Positions 1 to 7,078 of a stretch of 39,369 nt of DNA are shown one piece after another; within the stretch, counting starts at the first letter, position 1, and each line of letters begins with the position of its first letter. The position numbers and the translations under genes were made by a program. Source of the stretch: a virus; the IMG/VR virus record IMGVR_UViG_3300031673_000192, positions 1 to 39,369 of that record. One strand, written 5' to 3'. The notes below the pieces were generated by a model. That model was not told the origin of the DNA. It did not search any database and saw nothing but the letters and a program-made list of their open reading frames with translations.

Positions 1-30
1 TAGTGGCTAGGCACGAGGGGCTTGTGTAGG

Positions 31-181
31 GTGTAATCAAAGTGTAATCACCTGTAATCACCTTGAGGGATTTTGAGCCTGAGAATGGAGGTGGTGTAAT
101 CACTACTACTAGAAGTGTAATCACCCTATAGGGAGAAGAGGTAGATGGTGGCTGTAGAGGGGTATTGACAAAGTGTAATCA
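31..181. repeat. GTGTAATCA iterated operator repeats
   Basis: Five exact GTGTAATCA copies start at 31, 42, 94, 115 and 173, plus a shortened TGTAATCA at 53, all in the same orientation and often followed by CC. The last copy lies in the spacer between the -35 and -10 boxes of the promoter at 165-194, and a variant (GTGTAATA) precedes the GTG start at 295. Repeats placed this way are typical autoregulatory operators, and the gene just downstream encodes a ribbon-helix-helix protein, a family that binds short tandem sites. They could also be origin or partition iterons. Confidence 0.75.
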
Positions 182-194
182 CCTGTAGTATAAT
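165..194 (+). promoter_or_regulatory. Sigma-70 promoter for the RHH regulator
   Basis: TTGACA at 165-170 and a perfect TATAAT at 189-194 are separated by 18 bp. Initiation would fall near 201-203. One GTGTAATCA repeat sits inside the spacer, so a protein bound there would block RNA polymerase. Confidence 0.8.
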
Positions 195-202
195 GCCGGG
201 GT

Positions 203-270
203 CGGGGGGACGCGCAGGGGTCTGTGTACTCCGTGAGGCGGAGGTCTCGGTTAGAGTCCGAGCCCCCCGG
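203..270 (+). ncRNA. tRNA-like fold in the mRNA leader, possibly a degenerate tRNA
   Basis: A 7-bp acceptor-like stem (203-209 with 263-269) is joined directly to a perfect 5-bp T-arm (246-250 with 258-262, 7-nt loop). A D-arm-like stem (212-215 with 224-227, including G-U pairs) has GG in its loop, and a 5-bp anticodon-like stem (229-233 with 239-243) follows. The spacing is not that of a normal tRNA: the variable region is almost absent, the anticodon loop is 5 nt (or 7 nt on a 4-bp stem, reading GAG), the T-loop has A where C56 is expected, and no CCA is encoded. The predicted transcription start coincides with the 5' end of the fold. It may be a decayed tRNA, an attachment-site remnant or a leader structure. 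Confidence 0.3.
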
Positions 271-294
271 CAGATGTATAAAGGGGGTGTAATA

Positions 295-447
295 GTGCCA
301 GGAGTAAGTACAAAGACAAAGGTAATGATGGTGCGGTTGCCGGTGGAGGCAGCTACGAGAGTAGAGAGGAATGCAAGGAGAGTGGGCGTAAGCGTAAGCG
401 AGTATATGAGAAGGATAGTCGTAACGCAGGTGATGAGGAAGCGGTAG
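295..447 (+). CDS. Ribbon-helix-helix DNA-binding regulator
   Basis: A 50-aa protein if started at GTG 295, which has a GGGGG ribosome-binding site about 8 nt upstream. The frame is open further upstream to ATG 193, but that codon lies within the promoter and is not credible. After a short tail, the sequence MMVRLPVEAATRVER forms the beta-strand and first helix of a CopG/Arc-type fold, and VGVSVSEYMRRIVVTQV the second helix. Such proteins dimerise and insert the beta-ribbon into the DNA major groove. The GTGTAATCA copies upstream, including one inside its promoter, are the obvious candidate sites, implying autorepression. The gene ends 2 bp from the convergent HTH gene. No ParA-type ATPase is adjacent, so a partition role is not supported. 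Confidence 0.7.
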   Translation: MPGVSTKTKVMMVRLPVEAATRVERNARRVGVSVSEYMRRIVVTQVMRKR

Positions 448-449
448 GT

Positions 450-659
450 TTACTCCTTGTAGAGTAGTTTATAGAGCTGGTCTAGCGACATAGATAGATA
501 TCGCGCTAGTCGGTAGAAGGTGTGCAGGTGCGGGACCCGTTGCCCTCTCAAGATACGAGATACATTGGACACATTGATCCCGAGTGTCCGGGCACATGCC
601 GACTGGTTTACAGTCTTGAGTGGCTCCGCGGCGGTGAGGTCTATGATTGGTTTATCCAT
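450..659 (-). CDS. Cro/CI-family helix-turn-helix regulator
   Basis: The only convincing minus-strand gene. Residues from ATG 659 (69 aa) contain an HTH: QSACARTLGINVSNVSRILR followed by GQRVPHLHTFYRLARYLSM, the layout of Xre/Cro-type repressors. ATG 671 would add four residues, but the promoter at 707-679 puts transcription initiation at about 672, leaving that codon leaderless. ATG 659 has a GGAAG site 5 nt upstream. The gene is convergent with the RHH gene and divergent from the operon starting at 889, a layout like a phage genetic switch. Its targets are inferred to be the repeats at 691-874. Confidence 0.75.
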   Translation of the reverse strand: MDKPIIDLTAAEPLKTVNQSACARTLGINVSNVSRILRGQRVPHLHTFYRLARYLSMSLDQLYKLLYKE

Positions 660-678
660 TTCTGCTTCCATTGTTAAT

Positions 679-707
679 ACCTTATCATACTATTACCAGT
701 TTGTCAA
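679..707 (-). promoter_or_regulatory. Promoter of the Cro/CI-type regulator
   Basis: On the minus strand, TTGACA (707-702) and TAAGGT (684-679) are separated by 17 bp. The expected start is near 672. The spacer contains an AACTGGTA sequence that recurs inverted at 790-797. Confidence 0.6.
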
Positions 708-874
708 TAGGGCAGAGTAGAACAGATGTTCCAGTGGGGCAAAAATGGCAGTATTCGTGAGAAAGACGGCGAACGAGCGAGTTTGCGCTAACTGGTAGTG
801 TGGCTGAGTTGCTGTGGGCGTACTTGACTTTGCCTGTGTGTCAAGTGGTAGAATGTCCAAGTCAGTTTGACTTG
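691..874. promoter_or_regulatory. Divergent intergenic control region with candidate operators
   Basis: The space between the HTH gene and the 889 gene holds no credible gene. TATTACCAGTT (691-701) and AACTGGTAGTG (790-800) are inverted copies of one site, the first overlapping the HTH promoter. CTTGAC at 823-828 and GTCAAG at 840-845 form an inverted repeat over the -35 region of the rightward promoter. CAAGTCA/TGACTTG (858-864 and 868-874) is a perfect inverted repeat between the -10 box and the ribosome-binding site. Binding by the adjacent HTH protein is inference. Confidence 0.45.
824..854 (+). promoter_or_regulatory. Rightward early-operon promoter
   Basis: TTGACT (824-829) and TAGAAT (849-854) are separated by 19 bp, with a TGG extension before the -10 box. 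The long spacing is partly compensated by the extended -10. It would drive the genes at 889, 1156 and 1590. Confidence 0.5.
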
Positions 875-888
875 CGAGGAGGCGTATT

Positions 889-1134
889 ATGACCACAGCT
901 GTTCAAGCAAGACCTGAAGCATCGGTTTCAATCCCACCTTGGTTATTACCCAATACTACTTGTCCTTCCAGTACTATCTGTCCTCATTGTGGAGGTCGCC
1001 TGTTCCGGGAAGTAGATTCTTCCGGTAGGCGACCTCGTTTTTATATGTTGTGCGTTAATTGCGCCCAAGAGTTCGATGAGCGGGGTAGGGTGGTGCGCCA
1101 CAGCATAGGGGAACACCGAGTGCGTGTAGTTTAG
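889..1134 (+). CDS. Small zinc-ribbon protein
   Basis: An 81-aa protein starting at ATG 889 after a strong GAGGAGG site. CPHCGG (residues 31-36) and CVNC (55-58) are two CxxC knuckles that should bind one zinc ion, separated by a basic stretch. There is no catalytic motif and no recognised family. It is first in the rightward operon and is followed by the HNH-like gene, so an early regulatory or host-interaction role is possible. Function unknown. Confidence 0.65.
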   Translation: MTTAVQARPEASVSIPPWLLPNTTCPSSTICPHCGGRLFREVDSSGRRPRFYMLCVNCAQEFDERGRVVRHSIGEHRVRVV

Positions 1135-1155
1135 TAAAGGAGTTTCTGTGTTCGG

Positions 1156-1593
1156 ATGCCTTACAAGAATCCTGAGAGGAGGCGACTAGCCCAGCGTGGG
1201 TATGTTCGCACTTGGCGGCATGGTGATTGGCGACAGGCTTATGTAGACTGTCTTGGTATGTGCGTCGCTCGTATTAACGGTAATGATACGCCGTGCGGGG
1301 CCACTGAGAGGCTGGAGTTGCATGAGGTGTGGGGTGAGAATGGGGATCCTTCTAAGGGCAGATTCCAGCAACGAGTTTTATTATGCAATTTTCATCACGC
1401 TTTATTAGAAGATCGTTGTCATCAGACAGAGTTCATATTGGATCAGTACCGTCCCAGCAAACTACCCGAGGATGTAGAGTTGGAGATACTGCTGGAGGGA
1501 GGGTATGATAACTGGGTCAAGAAGTGGGGGTTGGACACTAGTAGGGTGGGGTGTATACTGTTTGACGGACCGAGAGTGGAGGATTACGAATGA
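1156..1593 (+). CDS. HNH-like zinc-binding protein, possible endonuclease
   Basis: 145 aa. The core resembles an HNH/McrA-type beta-beta-alpha-metal fold: CLGMC supplies one cysteine pair, LELHEVW stands in the position of the first catalytic His segment, and VLLCNFHHALLED matches the C-x2-HH end of the motif. The first element is E-H-E rather than the usual D-H-H, so nuclease activity is uncertain. The RBS AAAGGAG is about 13 nt from ATG 1156, and no better in-frame start exists. The stop overlaps the next start (ATGA). It may be a free-standing endonuclease or a DNA-binding relative. Confidence 0.55.
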   Translation: MPYKNPERRRLAQRGYVRTWRHGDWRQAYVDCLGMCVARINGNDTPCGATERLELHEVWGENGDPSKGRFQQRVLLCNFHHALLEDRCHQTEFILDQYRPSKLPEDVELEILLEGGYDNWVKKWGLDTSRVGCILFDGPRVEDYE

Positions 1594-2288
1594 CTAAGAC
1601 AACAACGACGACAGCCCCTTCCGAGGTATCTCTGCGTCCGTCCTCTTTTACGGATGAGTTACCTGACCTGTCCAAGGTGCCTCTGGAAGAGGTAGTAGCG
1701 CGGTTCAAGGACGTAGAGAAGCGACGCAACATCAGAACTGAACCAGAGAGCGAGGCGGAGGTGTTCTGGGCGGTACGCCGTGCCCCCGTGGAGCTGATGT
1801 CTTCATTGCGTATCGTTTCGACTCGCTTGGGTGTCTCCCGGAGTGTTCTCACAAAGTGTATGTCCCGGCAGGTGGCTGACTGGTATGCTAACTCGCTGAA
1901 CTTGCCGGAGCTACAGTCTGCTTACGATGATATCTACTCCAAGATAAAATTGAAGGGCTATACTACGCTCCGTATCCAGGCGGAGAACCCTGCCAAGTTC
2001 AGCTATGCCAACCAACCGGAGGACGTTCGAGTGTCGGTAGCCTCGATACGCTGGGCGGTATCTCGCCTGGATAGTGTGAAAGATATACTGGGTACAGGTA
2101 TCACATCCCTCTTGTTGTCGGGGTTCTGTTGGAGCCTGACGACGCTGGAGAACCGCGACTGGGACGCTCATAACATTGATAGCGTGTTTCGTGCCGAAGC
2201 CGGTAACATCAGTGTCCTTATCAAGGACAGGCATGTGGATGTCCGCGCTTTATACGCCAAATTCGGTATCCGTGAGGGTGTAGAGTAG
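1590..2288 (+). CDS. Unknown 232-aa operon protein
   Basis: I do not recognise a family. It is translationally coupled to the HNH-like gene by an ATGA overlap. The N-terminus is Thr-rich and disordered. Residues about 65-105 (RRAPVELMSSLRIVSTRLGVSRSVL) could form a helix-turn-helix or RHH-like segment, and the rest is mixed helix with no cysteine cluster, membrane segment or nuclease motif. It is the last gene before the repeat-rich region at 2289-2708, so a role in binding that region can be imagined but is not shown. Confidence 0.5.
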   Translation: MTKTTTTTAPSEVSLRPSSFTDELPDLSKVPLEEVVARFKDVEKRRNIRTEPESEAEVFWAVRRAPVELMSSLRIVSTRLGVSRSVLTKCMSRQVADWYANSLNLPELQSAYDDIYSKIKLKGYTTLRIQAENPAKFSYANQPEDVRVSVASIRWAVSRLDSVKDILGTGITSLLLSGFCWSLTTLENRDWDAHNIDSVFRAEAGNISVLIKDRHVDVRALYAKFGIREGVE

Positions 2289-2361
2289 TATGTATGGTAC
2301 ACCAGTATTCTGTAGTGCCTCATTACATACTCCCCATAGTGTAATGGAACACTACGGTTGG

Positions 2362-2452
2362 GGGTTATGTAAAGCTACATTATGTCAATCTACTATGGGG
2401 AATTTTTGAGGCTAAATTACAATTTAGGATTATGTAAAGCTACATTACGTCA
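2362..2452. repeat. 26-bp direct repeat pair
   Basis: Copies at 2362-2387 and 2427-2452 differ at two positions. Each contains the near-palindrome ATGTAAAGCTACAT. The period is 65 bp. Confidence 0.75.
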
Positions 2453-2532
2453 TTACACCTGTAATGCTGTAATGAAACATTACAATTGAGGGTTATGTTA
2501 TGCTATATTACACTCGGGGGTTACAGATGCTC

Positions 2533-2632
2533 CATTACAAATCACTTGGTAGCGGTATTTTCATTACATCATTACGTCTGTAATGTTTCATTACAAATCG
2601 CCTAGTGGTGGTATTTTCATAACGTCATTACA
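2533..2632. repeat. About 44-bp direct repeat pair
   Basis: Copies at 2533-2576 and 2589-2632 both begin CATTACAAATC, contain GGTATTTTCAT and end in a GTCATTAC- or ATCATTAC-like motif, with a handful of mismatches. The period of 56 bp is close to five helical turns, which would place bound proteins on the same DNA face. Confidence 0.7.
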
Positions 2633-2642
2633 CCACATCACA

Positions 2643-2701
2643 GTATAGGGAGTAATGTATATAATATAGGGAGTAATATAGGGAGTAATATAATATAGGG
2701 G
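2643..2701 (+). repeat. TATAGGGAGTAAT tandem repeats
   Basis: TATAGGGAGTAAT recurs three times, followed by a fourth variant TATAGGGGG that serves as the ribosome-binding site of the 2709 gene. TATAAT boxes are embedded, but no matching -35 element is clear, so a promoter here is only possible. Confidence 0.6.
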
Positions 2702-2708
2702 GTGACCG

Positions 2709-2948
2709 ATGGCCAAAAGACTGACATCGTTATCGTTAGAGGAGAAACTATACAACAATCGGTTTTTCCCGCGGGCTAAAGGGTTTACCTACCCTGCTTC
2801 GTCCAACGGGCATTGTCCTCTGTCCCCTTGCGGTGCTCATTGGTGGAAGATACAGTCGGCCGATGGTCCGGTGTCCGTTGGGGTGTGCAAGTACTGTGGC
2901 GAGGAGCGAGAATTTTTGAATAATTTTGAATTGGGGTTCAAACGATGA
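2709..2948 (+). CDS. Zinc-ribbon protein of the HWW...GVCKYCGEEREF type
   Basis: 79 aa. The conserved-looking block runs from HCPLSPCGAHWWKIQ through GPVSVGVCKYCGEEREFLNN, giving two Cys/His pairs for zinc. I associate this pattern (HxW...GP.S.GVCK.CG..R.F.N) with small proteins of Chloroflexota, Actinobacteria and their phages, from memory and not by search. It is the first gene after the repeat region and overlaps the methyltransferase start by ATGA. Likely a regulatory or DNA-binding zinc protein. Confidence 0.6.
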   Translation: MAKRLTSLSLEEKLYNNRFFPRAKGFTYPASSNGHCPLSPCGAHWWKIQSADGPVSVGVCKYCGEEREFLNNFELGFKR

Positions 2949-4564
2949 GCCAGAACGGTGACTGGTTTGAGGAGTATGGGATAACTGACCCGTACTACGC
3001 TGACAAGTGGCGAGTGGTTGTCAAAGGTGATTCCCTTAGTGTGTTGCCCCGTATGCCCAGTGACAGCGTTGACTTGGTGGTGACCGACCCACCTTACGGG
3101 ATTTCCTTTATGGGCAAGGACTGGGATAAGGCTCTACCCGATAAACAGATATGGCAGGAATGCTTTAGATTGTTGAAGCCTGGGGCGTTTGCTTTTGTGA
3201 TGAGCATACCCAGAGCCGACTGTTTATCAAGGGTGATTATATCTCTTGAGGATGCAGGATTTATGGTGAATTTTACCCCTATCTTCTGGGCGTATGCGTC
3301 AGGATTTCCAAAGGCACAGAATATCGGCAAGGCGGTGGATAAGAGGGGTGGAGTTTCTGTTAGTTGGTTTGGAGAGTGGTTGAGGGAGTGGCGATTAGAA
3401 AAGGGAATAACCCAAAAAGAGATAGCCAAATTATTCCCTAGCAAGACAGGTGGTTTGACAGGGTGTGTTGCTAATTGGGAGTTAGGTTTCAATATGCCTA
3501 CACCACAGGAGTTTACCACTATCTGCCGACATTTTGCTTTGCCGTTTGATAGCCTAGAAGAAGCTGAAAGGGAAGTTATATCAAGACAACCTATGACCAT
3601 TGGCATCGGCGGTAATTCCCCAAGAATGGGAAGCGAAAAGGTTGTTGATTTACCATCAACCCCCCAAGCCAAAGCCCTAGATGGTTCTTATGGCGGGTTT
3701 CAACCCAAGCCTGCAGTAGAAGTTACTATCGTGGCTATGAAGCCCTTATCTGAAAAGACCTTTGTTGGCCAAGCGTTAAAGAATAGAAAGGGTATTGCTT
3801 GGCTGGATGATTGTAGGATACCGTATGAGAGCGAAGATGATTTAGCTTTGCAACAAGATAGGTTTAAGGGACACAAAAATCCTACAAGCCATAGTGCCAA
3901 AAGCCTTTTTACTGATATAAAAGACCATAGCCTGAATTTGGTAAATCCCTCTGGTCGTTTCCCTGCCAATCTATTAGTAAGTGATGATGTGTTGAATGAT
4001 GGGAGGGATAGGCAAGCTGGTTCATATAAAGGCGAAGGTTCAAAATCTGGTGGCATTTGGCAACCATCAACGGGCAAGCCAGCAGGCAAGGAATATGGCG
4101 ACTCAGGTTCATTCTCACGCTACTTTGACCTAGATAAATGGGCACAAAAGACCTTTCCTTTTCTGATAGTCCCAAAGGCTAGTAAGAGTGAGAAGAATAG
4201 GGGGCTATCTGGGAGTGCAAAGCCTCCAATATTGGGATTTAGACCTACCTTAGAAAGCAATCCTGAAAACTGGAAAACCTTAATACAGGATACTCCTTAC
4301 GGGGGAGCAAATAGGGCTGGCAACCAAGTAAACAACCATCCCACAGTCAAACCCCTCAAGTTAATGTCCTATCTTATCACATTAGGTTCTAGGGGAGGGG
4401 ATATAGTATTAGACCCATTTTCAGGGAGCGGGACGACGCCGTTGGCCTGCGGGGTACTTAATCGGTGTTGTCTTGCTCTGGAAATAAAGAAGGAGTACTG
4501 CGAGATAGTAGCTAGGCGCTGTGGCGCCGATACCGTAGACAGAATCAAGAGAGGGGAGTATTAA
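2945..4564 (+). CDS. Beta-class DNA methyltransferase with inserted HTH
   Basis: 539 aa. TDPPYG (DPPY at 48-51) is catalytic motif IV, and LDPFSGSGTT (from 489) is the AdoMet-binding motif I, a circular order typical of beta-class N6-adenine or N4-cytosine enzymes. DPPY slightly favours adenine. The target-recognition region is large and contains residues 140-200 (WLREWRLEKGITQKEIAKLF and on) that look like a Cro/CI helix-turn-helix. From about 3220 to 4350 the base composition is more AT-rich than either flank, suggesting the recognition region was exchanged. No cognate endonuclease is adjacent, so host mimicry or anti-restriction is likely. Confidence 0.88.
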   Translation: MSQNGDWFEEYGITDPYYADKWRVVVKGDSLSVLPRMPSDSVDLVVTDPPYGISFMGKDWDKALPDKQIWQECFRLLKPGAFAFVMSIPRADCLSRVIISLEDAGFMVNFTPIFWAYASGFPKAQNIGKAVDKRGGVSVSWFGEWLREWRLEKGITQKEIAKLFPSKTGGLTGCVANWELGFNMPTPQEFTTICRHFALPFDSLEEAEREVISRQPMTIGIGGNSPRMGSEKVVDLPSTPQAKALDGSYGGFQPKPAVEVTIVAMKPLSEKTFVGQALKNRKGIAWLDDCRIPYESEDDLALQQDRFKGHKNPTSHSAKSLFTDIKDHSLNLVNPSGRFPANLLVSDDVLNDGRDRQAGSYKGEGSKSGGIWQPSTGKPAGKEYGDSGSFSRYFDLDKWAQKTFPFLIVPKASKSEKNRGLSGSAKPPILGFRPTLESNPENWKTLIQDTPYGGANRAGNQVNNHPTVKPLKLMSYLITLGSRGGDIVLDPFSGSGTTPLACGVLNRCCLALEIKKEYCEIVARRCGADTVDRIKRGEY

Positions 4565-4567
4565 GTA

Positions 4568-4897
4568 ATGAATTTTAACGAGTATCAATCCAAGGCAAGG
4601 GAGACTGCTATCTATCCTAGTGCTGGGAGCAATCTCTGGTACCCCGCTTTGGGTCTCGCCGGCGAGGTTGGGGAGGTGGAGGAGATAATCAAGAAGGTTT
4701 ACCGCGACCACAGTGGTAAGTTATCGGGTACTGACCAAGAGCGACTCCGGAAGGAACTTGGGGATGTCCTCTGGTACTTGGCTAATATCTGTTGTGAAGC
4801 GGGCTTAGACTTGGCGCAAGTGGCGCGGGAGAATTACCTCAAGTTGCAGGACAGGGCAACAAGAGGAGTATTACAGGGTGAGGGGAGCGATAGATGA
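4568..4897 (+). CDS. MazG-like nucleotide pyrophosphohydrolase
   Basis: 109 aa, one MazG domain. GLAGEVGEVEEIIKK supplies the first E-x2-E (E33, E36), and RKELGDVLWYLA supplies E63-x2-D66; together these bind magnesium in all-alpha NTP pyrophosphatases. The family converts (d)NTPs to monophosphates. Viral copies have been linked to nucleotide-pool control or lowering of (p)ppGpp, but the substrate here is unknown. It lies 3 bp after the methyltransferase and overlaps the helicase start (ATGA), suggesting co-translation. Confidence 0.85.
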   Translation: MNFNEYQSKARETAIYPSAGSNLWYPALGLAGEVGEVEEIIKKVYRDHSGKLSGTDQERLRKELGDVLWYLANICCEAGLDLAQVARENYLKLQDRATRGVLQGEGSDR

Positions 4898-6555
4898 CCA
4901 ACTTACCGTCCCCGTCAGTTCTACTCGGTGTATCCAAGTTCGAGGAGTGGTATCCTGGTCAGTCCGAAGCCTTTGACTATGCTATGGACTGGTATCACTC
5001 CCCCTCCCGTTTTCTCGGTCTCTCGTTGCCCACCGGGTCGGGCAAGACGGTCATCGCCTTGTTGCTTGCCAAGATGTCCGGCGTTCGAACTTGCATCCTT
5101 ACCGCGACCAAAGGGCTTCAAACTCAGTATTTACGGGACGCGATTGCTCTCGGGGGTGTCGAAGTGAAAGGGCAGAATAATTTCAAGTGCACTCTCGTCC
5201 CGACTCTCACCGCCGAGGAAGCCCCCTGTCATGAGGGGCTATCCTGTATGTTCTCCCGTAGTGGGGGTTGTCCATACCGTGACCAACTTGCTCGTTCCAT
5301 AGATGCACCTATCGTGATTACCAACTATGCTTACTACCTAGCCCAGACCCGTTATTCTTCCGGTATTGGTGACTTCGGTCTCATCGTCCTTGACGAAGGT
5401 CATAGTGCTTTCGGGGCGTTGGAGAACCATCTGTCCGTGTATCTTGACCGGATGAGCATTGAGTCTCTCGGTTTACAGTTCCCGTCTCTCCCTACGTCGG
5501 AGATATTTGCTAGATCCGGGAATGGACGGAAGAAGAAGAGCCTTGACCCTGATGCACTGACCCCCCCTGACCTATGGGCGCAGTGGCGATCGTGGGCATC
5601 CTGCTCTGCTCCTGTTGCACAGGATCGCGTGGATGAGTTGGAAGCGGAGGTCAGGGAGCTACACAGTAGTGGTAGTCCCATTCCCGGAGCTTTATCCCGC
5701 GCCTATCGGTCGGCAAAGTCCACGTCGGCGAAGTTGCAGTCTCTATCCGCTGGTTCCGGTGATTGGGTTATCCAGAAAACACACCATGGTGTCCGTTTCA
5801 CTCCTCGCTGGGTGGCGGATAATGGTTCTGCCTTGTTCCAGAGTACTCCCAAGATAGTGTTGATGAGTGCCATCTTGTCACACAAGACAGCGGACTCGGT
5901 TGGTGTCCCTGCTGGTGATGATCGCTCTTGGTTAGAGGTCGGCTCGTACTTTCCGCCGGAAAATACCCCGATATGGCATGTTCCTACTGCCCGCATTAGC
6001 CATCGCTCGGATGATTATGCCACGACTATCTGGCAATCGAGGGTAGACCAGATTATACAACGCCGGCTCGACCGCAAGGGGATTATATTCACTGTATCGT
6101 ATGAGCGGGCAAGATACCTGATGTCTCGCTCCCGGTTCAAGGATATTATGCTCACGCACTCTACTGGGGATGTCTCGCTGGTAGTGGACAGGTTTAAGAA
6201 AGCCAGCCCACCGAAGGTGCTGGTTAGCCCGACGGTGACTACTGGCTGGGATTTCCCGGCGGAGACGACAGGTGTCCGTTATTTAGTGGCAGGGAAGATA
6301 CCCTACCCCGATACGAGGGACTTGGTGTTGCAGGCAAGACACGAGGACGACAAAGACTGGTCGGCACATCTGGCTATGGATACGCTGATTCAAGAACTAG
6401 GAAGGGCGACAAGAAGTTCCACCGACAAGGTAGAATGCCTGATCATAGATGATAATTTTGGTTGGTACTGGGGAAGGTATCGGGATTTCGCCCCGCAGTG
6501 GTTTCAGGAGCGAGTCAAGGGTAGTCTTACCTGTGTACCCGAGCCGATGGTGTAA
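4894..6555 (+). CDS. Superfamily 2 helicase of the XPD/DinG type with Fe-S cysteines
   Basis: 553 aa. Walker A PTGSGKT (46-52), DEGH box (167-170) and a C-terminal ELGRATRSSTDK (motif VI) define an SF2 helicase. Four cysteines (99, 112, 118, 126) lie between motif I and the DEGH box, exactly where XPD, DinG and related 5'-3' helicases hold a 4Fe-4S cluster. The protein is shorter than cellular DinG (about 700 aa). With no DnaB-like helicase in the window, it may unwind replication or repair intermediates. It is translationally coupled to the MazG gene. Confidence 0.85.
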   Translation: MTNLPSPSVLLGVSKFEEWYPGQSEAFDYAMDWYHSPSRFLGLSLPTGSGKTVIALLLAKMSGVRTCILTATKGLQTQYLRDAIALGGVEVKGQNNFKCTLVPTLTAEEAPCHEGLSCMFSRSGGCPYRDQLARSIDAPIVITNYAYYLAQTRYSSGIGDFGLIVLDEGHSAFGALENHLSVYLDRMSIESLGLQFPSLPTSEIFARSGNGRKKKSLDPDALTPPDLWAQWRSWASCSAPVAQDRVDELEAEVRELHSSGSPIPGALSRAYRSAKSTSAKLQSLSAGSGDWVIQKTHHGVRFTPRWVADNGSALFQSTPKIVLMSAILSHKTADSVGVPAGDDRSWLEVGSYFPPENTPIWHVPTARISHRSDDYATTIWQSRVDQIIQRRLDRKGIIFTVSYERARYLMSRSRFKDIMLTHSTGDVSLVVDRFKKASPPKVLVSPTVTTGWDFPAETTGVRYLVAGKIPYPDTRDLVLQARHEDDKDWSAHLAMDTLIQELGRATRSSTDKVECLIIDDNFGWYWGRYRDFAPQWFQERVKGSLTCVPEPMV

Positions 6556-6571
6556 TGAAAGGAGTCTGTTG

Positions 6572-7078
6572 ATGGATGTCCCGACAGTCCGTGAATATCT
6601 GGAGACCAAGAAGCAGAGAGCCAAGACCACTTCCCAAGTCTCGGTTCTTCAGAAACAGTTAACCGAGCTGGAGACAAAGGAAGCCGAGCTTGCTGGTGAA
6701 GTAGACGCGGGTAGTCTCATCACTGCTAAGTCCGTTCGTGTTGTCAACGGGTTATTGTTTTCCCATCGTCCTTTATGGCTCGGCGGCTTCCCTGTGTCTT
6801 TTGCTCGTGTCTCTTCCAGGAGTGGACAGTTGGGTGTCCAAGTCATATTCTCACAGCCCTTGTTCTCAGGGTGGAAGACCAAGACACCTTATGTGAGTTG
6901 GCAGTCCTGTCCGTGGTCGCTAGAGACCCCTGAGCATCCCGACGAGAACCATATCCCGCAATACATACAGGTTATAGATGGGAATTGGGATGTGGTCTGC
7001 TGGGAGAGGTCGGAGAATGGACTAAGGTTGTGGATGGATGAGAAGCGGGGGTTGGATTTTAGATGGGAGAGTGAATAG
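6572..7078 (+). CDS. Unknown protein with N-terminal coiled coil
   Basis: 168 aa from ATG 6572, which follows an AAAGGAG site; the open frame extends back into the helicase gene, but those starts are not credible. Residues 10-45 (KKQRAKTTSQVSVLQKQL onward) form a short coiled coil. The remainder is Trp-rich and beta-like (LFSHRPLWLGGFPVSF; PYVSWQSCPWS). No family recognised. Its stop abuts the next methyltransferase start, so they are one operon. Confidence 0.55.
   Translation: MDVPTVREYLETKKQRAKTTSQVSVLQKQLTELETKEAELAGEVDAGSLITAKSVRVVNGLLFSHRPLWLGGFPVSFARVSSRSGQLGVQVIFSQPLFSGWKTKTPYVSWQSCPWSLETPEHPDENHIPQYIQVIDGNWDVVCWERSENGLRLWMDEKRGLDFRWESE

Larger units (their letters stand above)
2289..2708. 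repeat. AT-rich non-coding repeat region, candidate replication origin or control region
   Basis: 420 bp without a gene, dominated by TGTAAT/ATTACA elements in both orientations. There are two identical-arm palindromes (TGTAATG-NNN-CATTACA at 2468-2484 and 2579-2595), two long direct-repeat pairs and a tandem TATAGGGAGTAAT block at the right end containing TATAAT boxes (2660-2665, 2689-2694). CCCCATAGT and ACTATGGGG flank 2336-2395 as long-range inverted arms before AATTTTT. The TGTAAT core is shared with the operator repeats at 31-181. The density and AT-richness fit an origin, but no initiator gene is evident. Confidence 0.6.

Noticed and set aside
103-140. Resemblance to a T7 promoter (CTATAGGGAGA)
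   Set aside because: Eleven bases match the T7 initiation region, but the upstream recognition bases do not align and no phage-type RNA polymerase is present.
193-294. N-terminal extension of the RHH gene to ATG 193
   Set aside because: The ATG is inside the -10 box of the promoter, so it would not be transcribed, and the segment overlaps the tRNA-like fold.
693-896. 67-codon minus-strand open frame in the control region
   Set aside because: It overlaps the promoters and operators in both directions, has no ribosome-binding site and no recognisable features.
2289-2708. CRISPR array
   Set aside because: The repeats vary in length, orientation and spacing, there are no unique equal-length spacers, and no cas gene is near.
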